Part shown: positions 1 to 8,441 of the stretch, piece by piece | How positions within the stretch are numbered: the first letter of the stretch is position 1 | How the letters are laid out: the number at the start of each line of letters is the position of its first letter | Assembly: GCF_000333015.1 (NCBI RefSeq) | Contig: NZ_BANT01000016.1 | Coordinates: forward strand, 62,001 to 126,000 | From: Gordonia hirsuta DSM 44140 = NBRC 16056 | Lineage (GTDB): Bacteria > Actinomycetota > Actinomycetes > Mycobacteriales > Mycobacteriaceae | Direction: 5' to 3' | DNA length: 64,000 bases | Program-made: the position numbers and the translations under genes | The notes under the pieces: model-generated | The model's database searches: none | What the model saw: the letters and a program-made list of their open reading frames with translations, nothing else | What the model was told of the DNA's origin: nothing

Positions 1-404
1 GCCGACAGCGTCACCGCGTAGGCGCGCTGCGGATTGGCCACCGACCGCACGATCTGGCCCAGGTCCCAGTACTTGCCGACCTGCAGCTGGTGCTCCAGGT
101 TGTTGGGCAGCACAAAGATCTCGGCACCGTCGGCGGTGGCGAAGATCGCCAGCGACCGGGACAGCACGTCCCAGCACGGATCCTCCAGGATCCACTCGGT
201 GATGGCGTGGAACGACTCCTGGATGGCGTGGTCGGCGCCGCGCTCGCGCAGGGTGCGGATCGCCTGGTCCATCGAGCTCTTGACGGCGGTGCGGGCCACG
301 TCGTACTCAGCGGCGGTGGCCGGCACGTAGATGGTCACCGCATTCTCCTTCGGCGCTCCCATCTCGAGCAGCTCGGCGGTGGTCGGGAACTCATATCGTG
401 CCAA
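1..404 (-). CDS. BaeRF-like protein (release-factor-fold family), C-terminus beyond window
   Basis: The reading frame begins at a TTG (402-404) preceded by AGGAGG at 6 nt spacing and runs off the left edge, giving about 134 N-terminal residues. The sequence opens MARYEFPTTAELLEMG, then VTIYVPAT, an alternating helix rich in Arg/Ala, then LAIFATADGAEIFVLP. This order (strand VTIYVP, long helix, LAIFA strand) resembles the bacterial archaeo-eukaryotic release factor (BaeRF) families, whose cellular role is not well established. Family assignment rests on motif memory over a partial protein. The gene is divergent from nothing visible and lies 108 nt upstream (on the same strand, 3'-to-5') of the serine hydrolase gene. 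Confidence 0.6.
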   Translation of the reverse strand, partial: MARYEFPTTAELLEMGAPKENAVTIYVPATAAEYDVARTAVKSSMDQAIRTLRERGADHAIQESFHAITEWILEDPCWDVLSRSLAIFATADGAEIFVLPNNLEHQLQVGKYWDLGQIVRSVANPQRAYAVTLS

Positions 405-512
405 CGAGGGCCTCCTGTTGCTGTGGTCTGCGCAGGGTCGTCTACGCAGGTGGGCGGGCACACCGGCGTCTTGTCCGCCGGGCGACTCCGCCGATCCGAT
501 TTTACCGTGCGC

Positions 513-1355
513 TCAATTGTCCAGTTCGTCCAGGATGGCCTGATTGGTCTGGCTCCACAGGGGCTTGGCCCACGGCCCGAAATCCCGGTCGGTCAGCACC
601 ACCGCGGCGGCCTGTCGCTGGGGGTCGACCCACAGGAAGGTCCCGGCCTGACCGAAGTGCCCGAAGGTCTCCGGCGAGTGTCCCGGTGCGGTCCAGTGCG
701 GCTGTTTGTCGCCCTTGATCTCGGGCCCCAGCCCCCAGTCGTTGGGGCGGAATTTGCCGTATCCGGGGGTGAAGCCGTCCAGTCCGGGAAAGTTCACCGC
801 ATACGCCGCCGCCGAGGTCTGCGGCGAGATCAGTTGCGGGACAAGAAGTTCAGCGGCCAGTCGAGCCAGGTCATCGACGTTCGACGACGCTCCGTGCCCG
901 GCCGGCCCGTCCAGGGTGGTGGCCGTCATGCCCAGCGGCTGGGTGACCGCCTCGCGCAGATAGTCGGCGAAGGCGAAGCCGGTGGCACGTTCGACGGTCT
1001 CGGCGAGCACCTCGTAGCCGGCCGAGGAGTAGATGCGTTCGGTACCCGGCTCGGCCACGGCGATGCGCTCGGCGAAGTCCAGCCCCGAGGCGTGCGCCAG
1101 CAGATGCGCCACCGTGGCCCCGGGTGGTCCGGCGGCGTCGTCGAGCTCGATCGCCCCCTCCTCCACCGCGATCAGCACCGCATGGGCCACCAGGAGTTTG
1201 GTCACCGACGCCAAGGCGAACACCCGGCCGGTGTCGCCGAACGCCGGGACCGGGGTCCGGCCGGGTGCGATCACGGCGGCCGCGACGTTCCCGACCGGCC
1301 AGTCGACGAGTTTCTGCAGAGCCTCCACCCCCGCCACGCTACCTGCGCGGCTCAC
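513..1355 (-). CDS. Serine hydrolase, beta-lactamase/PBP-like (class C fold)
   Basis: A 280-residue protein without a signal peptide. The nucleophile motif SxxK is Ser50-Val-Thr-Lys53, a Tyr109-Ser-Ser motif followed by GY stands where class C enzymes have YxN, and a HFGQAG stretch near the C-terminus stands for the KTG-like third motif. This places it in the Beta-lactamase (PF00144) superfamily, whose members include esterases, D-aminopeptidases and carboxypeptidases; the short length and lack of export signal favour a cytoplasmic esterase-like role over resistance. The GTG at 1355 has no clear Shine-Dalgarno sequence; a GTG about six codons downstream is an alternative start. Confidence 0.8.
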   Translation of the reverse strand: MSRAGSVAGVEALQKLVDWPVGNVAAAVIAPGRTPVPAFGDTGRVFALASVTKLLVAHAVLIAVEEGAIELDDAAGPPGATVAHLLAHASGLDFAERIAVAEPGTERIYSSAGYEVLAETVERATGFAFADYLREAVTQPLGMTATTLDGPAGHGASSNVDDLARLAAELLVPQLISPQTSAAAYAVNFPGLDGFTPGYGKFRPNDWGLGPEIKGDKQPHWTAPGHSPETFGHFGQAGTFLWVDPQRQAAAVVLTDRDFGPWAKPLWSQTNQAILDELDN

Positions 1356-1385
1356 GCGGCGGGGAGGCTGTTACGTGCCCGCCGG

Positions 1386-2273
1386 CTACGGGGCGGGGAC
1401 CGGCTCCGGCTCGGTGGCCGGGGTGTCCTCGACGATGCTGGGTGCGACCTCCAGCTCACCGGAGCGGTCGACCACCTGGCCCTCGTCGAGGGTGCGATCC
1501 ACCTCGTCGACGGTGCCCAGGACGCGGTCGACGTCGGCGGCGCTGTAGCCGCAGTCGCGGGTGGCCTCGGAGACCCACTTCTTGGTCAGCCGCTCCTTAC
1601 CCGCCTCATGCGCCTGCGCCACGGTGCCGCGCTGGATGTCGGTGGACCGGCTGAAATCGGGCACCGTCTCGCAGACGTGGAAGACCGAGCCGCCCTTGGT
1701 CCAGAACACCTCGTCCTTACCGGTCAGCTCCTTGACCACATTGGCCTCGACGCTGTACTGCTCCACCGACGGGGCGTCCTTGTCATAGGAGAAGACGCCG
1801 ACCACCACGGCCACAATGATCGCGACGGCGCCGAGGATGCCCTTCTGCTTGCCGTCCATGTCCTTGTCCAGGAAGATCAGGACGATCAGCGGCAGGAACG
1901 CCAGCACGGTCATGATGACACCGAGCTGATTCTGGACGAAGAAACGGACCTTGTCCTTCTCCGAGGCCGGGTCGTACCGGTTCGCCTTCTTCCACAGCAG
2001 CGAGCCGCCCAGGGTGAGCACCGCGATCGCGATGATCAACCCGATGATCAGCCAGGTGTTCACCGGCTTCTCCGGCAGCAGGGCCCAGACGATGGTGAAG
2101 ATCTCCAGCCCGATCGCGACCAGCCACAGGACCATCGCGACGATGCGCAGCTTCAGCGCCGTCGACTTGGCTTCCGGAGAGGCCACGAACGAGCCGCCCG
2201 AGACGGTCTTGTGTGCGGCCACCTCGGCGCCGCGCTGTGCCCGCGATTTCGCCGGCTTGTTACCCTCTGCCAT
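1386..2273 (-). CDS. Conserved membrane protein, unknown function
   Basis: A 295-residue protein with a basic N-terminus (about 40 residues), four hydrophobic segments at roughly 43-65, 72-92, 115-135 and 145-162, and a soluble C-terminal part of about 130 residues ending in an acidic, Pro/Glu-rich tail. The soluble part has two Cys (HVCETVP and RDCGYS). Two ATG codons lie in tandem after GGAGG; the second (2273) has the better spacing (4 nt) and is chosen over 2276. I do not recognise a functional family; membrane anchoring with an exposed C-terminal domain is what can be said. It sits alone between the alcohol dehydrogenase and the serine hydrolase, all on the minus strand. Confidence 0.75.
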   Translation of the reverse strand: MAEGNKPAKSRAQRGAEVAAHKTVSGGSFVASPEAKSTALKLRIVAMVLWLVAIGLEIFTIVWALLPEKPVNTWLIIGLIIAIAVLTLGGSLLWKKANRYDPASEKDKVRFFVQNQLGVIMTVLAFLPLIVLIFLDKDMDGKQKGILGAVAIIVAVVVGVFSYDKDAPSVEQYSVEANVVKELTGKDEVFWTKGGSVFHVCETVPDFSRSTDIQRGTVAQAHEAGKERLTKKWVSEATRDCGYSAADVDRVLGTVDEVDRTLDEGQVVDRSGELEVAPSIVEDTPATEPEPVPAP

Positions 2274-2338
2274 CATTCCTCCGGTTCAGACGATCGGGGA
2301 ACAGCGTAATCGGCGGTCCCCCGATCGTCGTGACCGGC

Positions 2339-3469
2339 TCAGCGATCGGCGTCGGTGTACCGGATCACACCGCGGATATTGCGGCCCTCGAGCATGTCCG
2401 AGTAGCCCTGGTTGATCTCATCGAGCGAATAGGTCCGGGTGATCATGTCGTCGATGTTGAGCTTGCCCAGCTTGTACATCGACAGCAGTTTGGGGATGTC
2501 GAGCTTGGGGTTGGCCCCACCGAAGATCGAGCCCTGCAGGTTCTTCTGCAGCAGGGTCAGCATCGACAGGTTCAGCGTCACCTGGTTGTCCATCATGTTG
2601 CCCATACCGGTGAGCACACAGGTGCCGTTCTTGGCGGTGATGCTCATCCAGGTGTCCACGTCGGTGCCCTGCACCTCGCCGACGGTGACGATCACCTTCT
2701 TGCACATGCCCCACCCGGTGGCCTCGCCGATGGCGTTCATCGCCTCCTCGACGGTGGCGAAGGCGGCGGTGGCACCGAACTTGAGGGCCTGCTCGCGCTT
2801 CCACTCCACCGGATCGATGGCGAAGACGTTGCGGGCACCGGCGATCACCGCGCCCTGCAGCGCGGCGGTGCCGACACCGCCGACCCCGACGATGGCCACG
2901 TCGTCGCCGGGCCGCACGTCGCCGCTGCGGGTCGAGCTGCCGTAGCCGGTGGGGATGCCACAGCCGCACAGCGCGGCGACCTCGAACGGGATGTCCTTGT
3001 CGATCTTCACCGCCGAGGCCTCGTGCACCACCATGTACGGGCTGAAGGTGCCCAGCAGCGTCATCGGATAGACCGGCTGGCCGTCGGCGGTGTGGATGCG
3101 GAAGGTGTGGTCGGAGACCGCTTCGCCCTGCAGCAGCATCGCACCGAAGTCGCACAGGTTGGCCACGCCCTCCTTGCACGACGGGCATTTGCCGCACGAC
3201 GGGATGAAGCTCAGGACTACGTGATCGCCGACCTCGAAGTCGGTGACGCCCTCGCCGATCTCTTCGACCACCCCGGCACCCTCGTGGCCGCCGAGAATCG
3301 GGAACCCGGCCATCGGGATGCCGCCGGTCATCAGGTGATGATCGGAGTGACACATCCCGGCCGCCTCCATGCGGATCTTGATCTCGTGCGCCTTCGGGTC
3401 CCCGATCTCGATCTCCTCGATCTTCCAGGGGGTGTTCAGTTCCCGCAGGATTGCGCCCTTAGTCTTCAA
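2339..3469 (-). CDS. NDMA-dependent (nicotinoprotein) zinc alcohol dehydrogenase
   Basis: A 376-residue medium-chain dehydrogenase. Visible features are the catalytic-zinc region GMCHSDHH and GGHEGAG, the structural-zinc cluster CGKCPSCKEGVANLC (about residues 92-106) and the Rossmann motif GVGGVGTAALQGA. The overall sequence matches the actinobacterial NDMA-dependent family, in which NAD(H) stays bound and electrons leave through another carrier; in this lineage that carrier is usually linked to mycofactocin. Start is TTG (3469) with GAGG 8 nt upstream. The promoter and a KstR-like palindrome lie in the 118-nt gap before it, so it can be transcribed separately from the acyl-CoA synthetase gene upstream. 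Confidence 0.92.
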   Translation of the reverse strand: MKTKGAILRELNTPWKIEEIEIGDPKAHEIKIRMEAAGMCHSDHHLMTGGIPMAGFPILGGHEGAGVVEEIGEGVTDFEVGDHVVLSFIPSCGKCPSCKEGVANLCDFGAMLLQGEAVSDHTFRIHTADGQPVYPMTLLGTFSPYMVVHEASAVKIDKDIPFEVAALCGCGIPTGYGSSTRSGDVRPGDDVAIVGVGGVGTAALQGAVIAGARNVFAIDPVEWKREQALKFGATAAFATVEEAMNAIGEATGWGMCKKVIVTVGEVQGTDVDTWMSITAKNGTCVLTGMGNMMDNQVTLNLSMLTLLQKNLQGSIFGGANPKLDIPKLLSMYKLGKLNIDDMITRTYSLDEINQGYSDMLEGRNIRGVIRYTDADR

Positions 3470-3552
3470 TTCCTCGACCTCACTTGATCTTGATCCGCCC
3501 GTACCGACGGTCTGCCAACGATTCGGCGCGCGATAGCCGCGCTCAGAATGTG

Positions 3553-3590
3553 AGCGTAGCCACCGCGCGCCGAAATTGGAACACGTTCTA
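3553..3590 (-). promoter_or_regulatory. Promoter with KstR-like operator upstream of the alcohol dehydrogenase
   Basis: Read on the minus strand there is a TTCCAA box, a 17-nt spacer and a TACGCT box (3581 down to 3553), which would start transcription about 75 nt before the dehydrogenase TTG. The -35 box lies in a palindrome at 3577-3590, TGGAACACGTTCTA, which fits TnnAACnnGTTnnA, the motif published for KstR, the mycobacterial sterol/lipid catabolism repressor. The palindrome also covers the stop codon of the upstream acyl-CoA synthetase gene. Repression by a KstR-type TetR protein is inferred from motif and position only. Confidence 0.5.
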
Positions 3591-5183
3591 GTGGACGAGT
3601 CCCTCGTCCTTGCTGCCGAACTCGTCGCGCAGACGGGGCTTGACCACCTTGCCGCCGGCGTTGCGCGGCAGTTCGTCGACCACCACCAGATCCTTCGGGT
3701 GCTTGAACCGCGCCAGGTTCTCGTTCAGGTACGGCTCGAGCTCTGCCAGGGTCAGTTCCTCGACGCCCTCGGCCAGCACCACCACGGCCACTGGAACCTC
3801 TCCCCACTTCTCGTGGGCGCGACCGATGATGGCGGCCTCCAGGATCTTCGGGTGGCTGAACAGGACGTTCTCCACCTCCGAGCAGTAGATGTTCTCGCCG
3901 CCGGAGATGATCATGTCCTTGGCCCGGTCTACCACGTACAAGAAGCCCTCCTCGTCCTGGCGGACCAGGTCGCCGGAGTGGAACCAGCCGCCGCGGAAGG
4001 CCTCGGCGGTGCCCTCGGGGTTCTCCCAGTAGCCGACCATCAGGGTCGGGCCGCGGTAGACGATCTCGCCGACCTCACCGGGGGCGACGTCCTCACCGAG
4101 CGGGTCGACCACCCGTGCGGTCACCGCCGGGACCACCTTGCCGATGGAGCCGATCTTGCGCAGCGCATCCTTGCCCTCGAGCACGCAGGTGATCGGCGAC
4201 ATCTCCGTCTGTCCGAAGACCGCCACGTTGAGCGCATCGGGGAAGGTCTCGTTCATCGCGGTGAGCACCGAGTCCGAGGCCGGGGCCGCACCCCAGGAGA
4301 TCACCCGCAGCTTCAGATCACGCGGCTGGGCCTGCTGAGCGGCGCACACCGCCTGCCACTGGGCCGGCACCAGGAAGATCGACGTGGTCCCCTCGGCCTC
4401 GATCAGATCGAGCAGCTCGTTGGGATCGAAGGCGCCGAGCGGATGGATCAGCGAGAGCGCCCCCATGTAGAACAGCGGCGCCATCGCGCCCAGGCCGGCG
4501 ATGTGGAACATCGGCGCCACGCACGAGCCGACCTCGTCGGCGCGGGTCTGCAGAGCCTGGATACAGGTCACCGCCTGGGCCTGCATGTTCTCGTGGGTCA
4601 GCATGGCGCCCTTGGGCCGGCCGGTGGTGCCCGAGGTGTACATGATCAGCGCGACGGTCTCTTCGGGGATGTCCAGGTCGGGAAGATCCGAACCGTCCTC
4701 GGCGACCAGTTCTTCGTAGCGCAGGTGCGCCGGATTGTCGGTGTCCCCGACCACCAGCACATCGGAGATCCCGGTCAGCCCGGCCACCGCATCGGCCAGC
4801 GGCGCCAGCAGCGACTCGGTCACGATCATCTTCGCGCCCGAGTCCTGGGCGATGAAGGCCAGCTCCGGCGGGGCCATCCGGATGTTCACCGGCACCGGGA
4901 TCGCACCGAGCAGGTTCGCCGCGAAGACCACTTCGACGTACTCCGAGCGGTTGAGCATGGCCACCATGATGCGGTCCCCGAAGCCGATGCCGCGCCGGCG
5001 CAGCGCGGCGGCCAGCCGGTCGACGCGCTCGTCGAGCTCGCGCCAGGTGGTCACCTTGCCCATGAACTTGAGTGCGGGGTTGTCCGGGATCATCTGCGAA
5101 TGGCGGCGCACCTGGTTGTTCCAGTGGTTGCGGCGCGAGCGGGTCGGCTCCGAATTCAGGTCCAGGCCCAGGGCGTTGGTCAC
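3588..5183 (-). CDS. fadD: Acyl-CoA synthetase (AMP-forming), FadD type
   Basis: A 531-residue ANL-superfamily enzyme that would activate a carboxylic acid to acyl-AMP and then acyl-CoA. The P-loop-like motif YTSGTTGRPKGA is at residues 182-193; FGQTEMSP, the GGWFHSGDL hinge region, RAKDMIISGGENIY and a C-terminal NAGGKVVKP with the conserved Lys follow in the usual order. Length is normal. GTG start at 5183 is supported by AAGGAG 8 nt upstream. Substrate cannot be read from sequence; closeness to FadD5-type mycobacterial enzymes is my impression. It lies between an enoyl-CoA hydratase and an alcohol dehydrogenase on the same strand, fitting an alcohol-to-acid-to-acyl-CoA route. Confidence 0.9.
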   Translation of the reverse strand: MTNALGLDLNSEPTRSRRNHWNNQVRRHSQMIPDNPALKFMGKVTTWRELDERVDRLAAALRRRGIGFGDRIMVAMLNRSEYVEVVFAANLLGAIPVPVNIRMAPPELAFIAQDSGAKMIVTESLLAPLADAVAGLTGISDVLVVGDTDNPAHLRYEELVAEDGSDLPDLDIPEETVALIMYTSGTTGRPKGAMLTHENMQAQAVTCIQALQTRADEVGSCVAPMFHIAGLGAMAPLFYMGALSLIHPLGAFDPNELLDLIEAEGTTSIFLVPAQWQAVCAAQQAQPRDLKLRVISWGAAPASDSVLTAMNETFPDALNVAVFGQTEMSPITCVLEGKDALRKIGSIGKVVPAVTARVVDPLGEDVAPGEVGEIVYRGPTLMVGYWENPEGTAEAFRGGWFHSGDLVRQDEEGFLYVVDRAKDMIISGGENIYCSEVENVLFSHPKILEAAIIGRAHEKWGEVPVAVVVLAEGVEELTLAELEPYLNENLARFKHPKDLVVVDELPRNAGGKVVKPRLRDEFGSKDEGLVH

Positions 5184-5226
5184 GATCTCTCCTTCATGGC
5201 GGTTGTTCCGGGGATGTACGTAATGG

Positions 5227-5260
5227 GGGGATTCAGGTGGTACGGGGATTCAGGTGGTAC
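5227..5260. repeat. Perfect tandem duplication, 2 x 17 bp
   Basis: GGGGATTCAGGTGGTAC occurs twice without a gap (5227-5243 and 5244-5260) in the 91-nt space between the enoyl-CoA hydratase stop and the acyl-CoA synthetase start. Its age or role cannot be judged from one genome. Confidence 0.9.
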
Positions 5261-5274
5261 CGGACGACGCGCGC

Positions 5275-6075
5275 TCACTTGCCCGCGCCGGCGAACGCGG
5301 CCAGGGCGGCCTGGAACTGCGGACTCTGCAGCAGTTCGGTCTGCCCGGCGATCTCGGCGGCGATCGCGTCGTCGTAACGGTCCAGCGTGGCCCCGTTCAG
5401 TGCCGCCTTGGTCAACGCCAGCGCCGACGCCGAGGTGCGGGTGAGTTTGCTCGTCGCCCGTGCCACAACGGCCTCGAGCGCGGTGGCCTCGTCGACCACC
5501 CCGTTGATCAGTCCGTGTTCGCAGGCCTCGCTCGCAAAGAGCTTCTCGCCCAGCAACGCCATCGCATTGGCCCGGGCCCGGCCCAGCGAGGCGGCGAAGG
5601 TGGCGCTGGCTCCGCCGTCGGGCATCAGGCCGAGCTTGACGAAGGCGAGTAGGAAGTAGCTCGAGGAGGTGGCGTAGATCAGGTCCGCGGCCACCGCCAG
5701 GGAGGCACCGATACCCACCGCCGGGCCGTCGACGGCCGCGACCACCGGCATAGGCAGGGCGCGGACCGCGCCGACCAGCCGGGAGCCGTTCTCGATGATG
5801 GCCCGCGAGTCGCCGGCGTCGAACCCGCCCTTGGCAGCGGCGTCGGTGGCCATCCCGGCCACATCGGCGCCGGCACAGAAAGCGCCACCCCGGCCGCTGA
5901 GGACCACCACCTGCACGCGCTCGTCGCCGGCCCAGTGCCCGCAGACCTCGATGATCCGGTGCGAGGCAGGCCCGTCCAAGGCGTTCATCTGCGCCGGACG
6001 GTCGATCTCGAGCCGCGCGACACCGGTGTCGTCGATCCCACTCCAGATCCCGTCTACGAACTCCGCCTGAGTCAT
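5275..6075 (-). CDS. Enoyl-CoA hydratase/isomerase family protein
   Basis: A 266-residue crotonase-fold protein. The oxyanion-hole region GRGGAFCAGADVAGM and the second glycine-rich turn AVDGPAVGIGASLA are present. Where hydratases have a catalytic Glu before a GG turn, this protein reads KLGLMPDGGAS, with Asp in the turn, so isomerase or hydratase activity is open. The frame is open further upstream, but ATG 6075 has AGAGGA 4 nt ahead and aligns with normal family length, so I use it. It probably leads the leftward run into the acyl-CoA synthetase, and it faces the two-headed TetR regulator across a 171-nt gap. Confidence 0.88.
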   Translation of the reverse strand: MTQAEFVDGIWSGIDDTGVARLEIDRPAQMNALDGPASHRIIEVCGHWAGDERVQVVVLSGRGGAFCAGADVAGMATDAAAKGGFDAGDSRAIIENGSRLVGAVRALPMPVVAAVDGPAVGIGASLAVAADLIYATSSSYFLLAFVKLGLMPDGGASATFAASLGRARANAMALLGEKLFASEACEHGLINGVVDEATALEAVVARATSKLTRTSASALALTKAALNGATLDRYDDAIAAEIAGQTELLQSPQFQAALAAFAGAGK

Positions 6076-6165
6076 CGATTCCTCTGCTTCCGACGTCGGG
6101 TTGTGCCACACGCTAGCACCGAACATGACCTCCGTCACGCGAATCTTGATTAACTTTCCTACGCC

Positions 6166-6247
6166 TGTCAGCGTCTGCACCTGGGATTTTGACACTAGCG
6201 GAAGATTCACTGTGCGGATAACAGAGTTCTACTATGATCGCTGCTCA
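6166..6247. promoter_or_regulatory. Divergent control region between enoyl-CoA hydratase and tandem TetR genes
   Basis: The 171-nt gap 6076-6246 contains TGTCA (6166-6170) and TGACA (6190-6194) as inverted pentamers 19 nt apart, and a TATGAT box at 6233-6238 placed 8 nt before the ATG of the regulator, as in leaderless actinobacterial promoters. No long palindrome is evident. That the regulator controls this region is inferred from divergent arrangement only. Confidence 0.3.
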
Positions 6248-7443
6248 TGAGTCCGACACCGCCTGCCGGGGCCGCTCCCGCGGGCCGGGTGCGCCCACCG
6301 GACCGTCGTGAGCACATCCTGGACGCCGCGGTCACGGCATTCTCGGCGCACGGTTTCCACGGGACCCGGCTGGCGCAGATCGCCGACGCCGCGGGGATCT
6401 CCGCGCCCGCTCTCTACCGGCATTTCGACACCAAGTCCGATCTGCTCGGTGCGGTCGTGCGCCGGATGAGCGAACGGATTCGGCAGCGCCTGGAGTCGGT
6501 TCCGCCGCTCCCCGGCGACCCGGGCACCGAGCTGTCAGACCTACTCGAGGCCTACCTCGCCGACGTCCTGGACAACCGCCGGCATCGTGACCTGTATCGC
6601 TGGGAAGCGCGTTCGCTGCCCGCGGCCGACCGGGCCCAGGCCCGGACCATCCGGCAGGCCGCGCACCGCCGGGTGCGGGAGTTGATCTCGGCGCTGCGTC
6701 CGGACCTGCCGCAGAGCCAGGCCGACACCCTCACCGACGCGGTCTTCGCCACCGCCAACAGTCCGACCAGCCACCGCGTCAGCATGTCGCGCAAGGTGAC
6801 GGCCGGTTTGATCCGCGATGCCGCACTGGCGGTCGCCGGCACCGCACTGCCGTCCCCGGATGCCCCGCCGCCCGGGCCTGGCCTGACTCCGACCGCCCGC
6901 CGCGAGGCGGTGTTGTCGCAGGCGGTGACCCTGTTCGCCGACCACGGTTTCCACGAGGTCACCATCGAGCAGATCGCCTCGGCGGCGGGTCTGCCGCCGT
7001 CCGGGGTGTACCGGCACTTCCCCTCCAAACAGGCGATCCTGTCCGCGGCCCTGGAGCGGGCCGCCGAGCACACCAGCGCGGCCGTCGCCGCCGGCCTGGC
7101 CCAGGCCGACTCCCGCGATCAGGCGCTGAGCCACCTGGCCGGGCAGTATGCGCGGTTGTGTGCGGCAGAACCGGAGATCATCACCGCCTACCGGCGCTGC
7201 TTCGGCGCACTCGACGGTGCACGCCGCACCGAACTGCGTCGTCGTCAGCGGATGAACGTCGACGAGTGGGCCACGTGGCTGCAGGACGCCCGGCCGGAGT
7301 TGCCTTCTGCCGCAACACGTTTCCTGGTCCACGCCGCACTTGATGTGATCACCGATCTCACGGCCGGTCCCCATCCGGTCGATGCCGCCACCGCCGCCGA
7401 CCTGGCTCTGGCGGTCCTGCTGCAGACCCCCTACTCGGGCTGA
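6247..7443 (+). CDS. Two-headed TetR/AcrR-type regulator (tandem duplication of the family fold)
   Basis: A 398-residue protein with two complete TetR-type DNA-binding heads. The first (about residues 20-65) reads ILDAAVTAFSAHGFHGTRL, then IADAAGISAPALYRHF; the second (about 217-262) reads AVLSQAVTLFADHGFHEVTI, then IASAAGLPPSGVYRHF. Each is followed by its own helical segment, with a Pro-rich linker between. Ordinary TetR proteins are about 190-220 residues, so this is a covalent dimer of two subunits. It is divergent from the enoyl-CoA hydratase/fadD genes and is a natural candidate to control them. ATG 6247 lacks a clear ribosome site; a TATGAT box 8 nt ahead suggests a leaderless mRNA. 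Confidence 0.88.
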   Translation: MSPTPPAGAAPAGRVRPPDRREHILDAAVTAFSAHGFHGTRLAQIADAAGISAPALYRHFDTKSDLLGAVVRRMSERIRQRLESVPPLPGDPGTELSDLLEAYLADVLDNRRHRDLYRWEARSLPAADRAQARTIRQAAHRRVRELISALRPDLPQSQADTLTDAVFATANSPTSHRVSMSRKVTAGLIRDAALAVAGTALPSPDAPPPGPGLTPTARREAVLSQAVTLFADHGFHEVTIEQIASAAGLPPSGVYRHFPSKQAILSAALERAAEHTSAAVAAGLAQADSRDQALSHLAGQYARLCAAEPEIITAYRRCFGALDGARRTELRRRQRMNVDEWATWLQDARPELPSAATRFLVHAALDVITDLTAGPHPVDAATAADLALAVLLQTPYSG

Positions 7444-7453
7444 GCCCGGAACC

Positions 7454-7493
7454 CCGAGCCCCCAGCCGGGTGCCGGGCCGCCTGCCGGCTCGG
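7454..7493. terminator. Possible shared terminator hairpin
   Basis: CCGAGCC (7454-7460) and GGCTCGG (7487-7493) pair across a GC-rich loop that can fold further. It lies in the 51-nt gap between the convergent TetR and Mce-associated genes. There is no U tract, so termination is only suggested. Confidence 0.35.
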
Positions 7494-7494
7494 A

Positions 7495-8385
7495 TCAGAA
7501 GGTCACCAGATCGCCCAGCAACCAGCGATCGCCGTCGCGAGTCAGGGTCACCCGGACGCGCGACTGATACTCCAGCCCCTCCTCGCCGGCACTGGGCAGT
7601 TCCGGTGAGGTCACGGAGTGATCGAGTGCCACCAGCACCACCGCCTGGTCCCGGCTGATCGACATCAGCCCGGCGTCGACGGCGCTGCCCCGCGAGGTGG
7701 CCTTGGCCTCGTCGTTGCCCTCGCGCGCCTGCTGGGAGGAGGTGATGAAGCGGTCGGCGAAATCGGGGGTGGAGATCTCGCGGATCTTCCGGTCGAGGGC
7801 CGAGTAGTCGTCGGGACTGTAAGTCACCACCGCCGCGGCGTAGTCCTTGGCGTCGGTCAGTGCCTGTGCGCCGATCCCGGAATCGGGTCCGAGCCCATCA
7901 TCGGATGCACGCACCAGCAGAATGGCCAGCACCGCCACGGCGACCACCAGGCCGGCGATCACGGCGCTCAGTCCGATCGGCAGGAACCGCCGGGCACCGG
8001 CTGCGCGCGAGGCGGTGGCGATCCGGCCGGGAACCCGCGTCCGATCGCCGGTATCGTCCCCGTCGCCATCGCCGTGGCCGTTGCTGTCGCCGTCGCCCCC
8101 GTCATCGTCGGCTGCCTCGCTGTCTTGGGCAGCGCCGGTGCCGGCGGCCTTCTTCGCCGCCTCCTTCAATCGCGCTTCCTCCCGCGCGCTGCGGTTCTTC
8201 GCCAGCAACTCGGCCCGCTCATCGGCAGTCAGCGCGGTGACCGGCGGCGTCTTCTCGGCAGTCGCCTTCTCTGCAGCGTCGTCCGTGTTCTCGGCGGCGC
8301 CGTCCGTCTCCTTGGCAGCGTCGTCGGCGGCGGTGTCGGTGGCGTCGTTCCGGCCGGGTTCGGCGGCGTCTTCACTCGTAGACAT
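7495..8385 (-). CDS. Mce-associated-type membrane protein
   Basis: A 296-residue protein: an Ala/Asp/Glu-rich, disordered cytoplasmic part (about 1-125, with a charged helix rich in Ala, Glu, Lys and Arg near 60-85), one transmembrane helix (about 137-160), and an extracytoplasmic domain of 130 residues with the pattern AKDYAAAVVTYSPDDYSALDRKI, typical of Mce-associated membrane proteins with a SnoaL-like fold. Those proteins accompany lipid-importing Mce complexes, yet no mce genes are in this window. ATG 8385 is chosen; a TTG and a GTG slightly upstream (8394, 8391) are possible but have no better ribosome site. Confidence 0.72.
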   Translation of the reverse strand: MSTSEDAAEPGRNDATDTAADDAAKETDGAAENTDDAAEKATAEKTPPVTALTADERAELLAKNRSAREEARLKEAAKKAAGTGAAQDSEAADDDGGDGDSNGHGDGDGDDTGDRTRVPGRIATASRAAGARRFLPIGLSAVIAGLVVAVAVLAILLVRASDDGLGPDSGIGAQALTDAKDYAAAVVTYSPDDYSALDRKIREISTPDFADRFITSSQQAREGNDEAKATSRGSAVDAGLMSISRDQAVVLVALDHSVTSPELPSAGEEGLEYQSRVRVTLTRDGDRWLLGDLVTF

Positions 8386-8441
8386 GGGCACCAATGTAAC
8401 GGGCGGCGATCCGATCTTTCCCGAACGCTTGCGCCGACCCT

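Noticed and set aside
90-2309. 739-codon open frame on the + strand opposite the serine hydrolase and membrane protein genes
   Set aside because: Arg/Gly/His/Val-rich text without motifs; antisense image of two real minus-strand genes, as expected in high-GC DNA.
7495-8385. Complete mce lipid-import locus
   Set aside because: Only one Mce-associated-type protein is present; no YrbE permease or MceA-F genes in the window.
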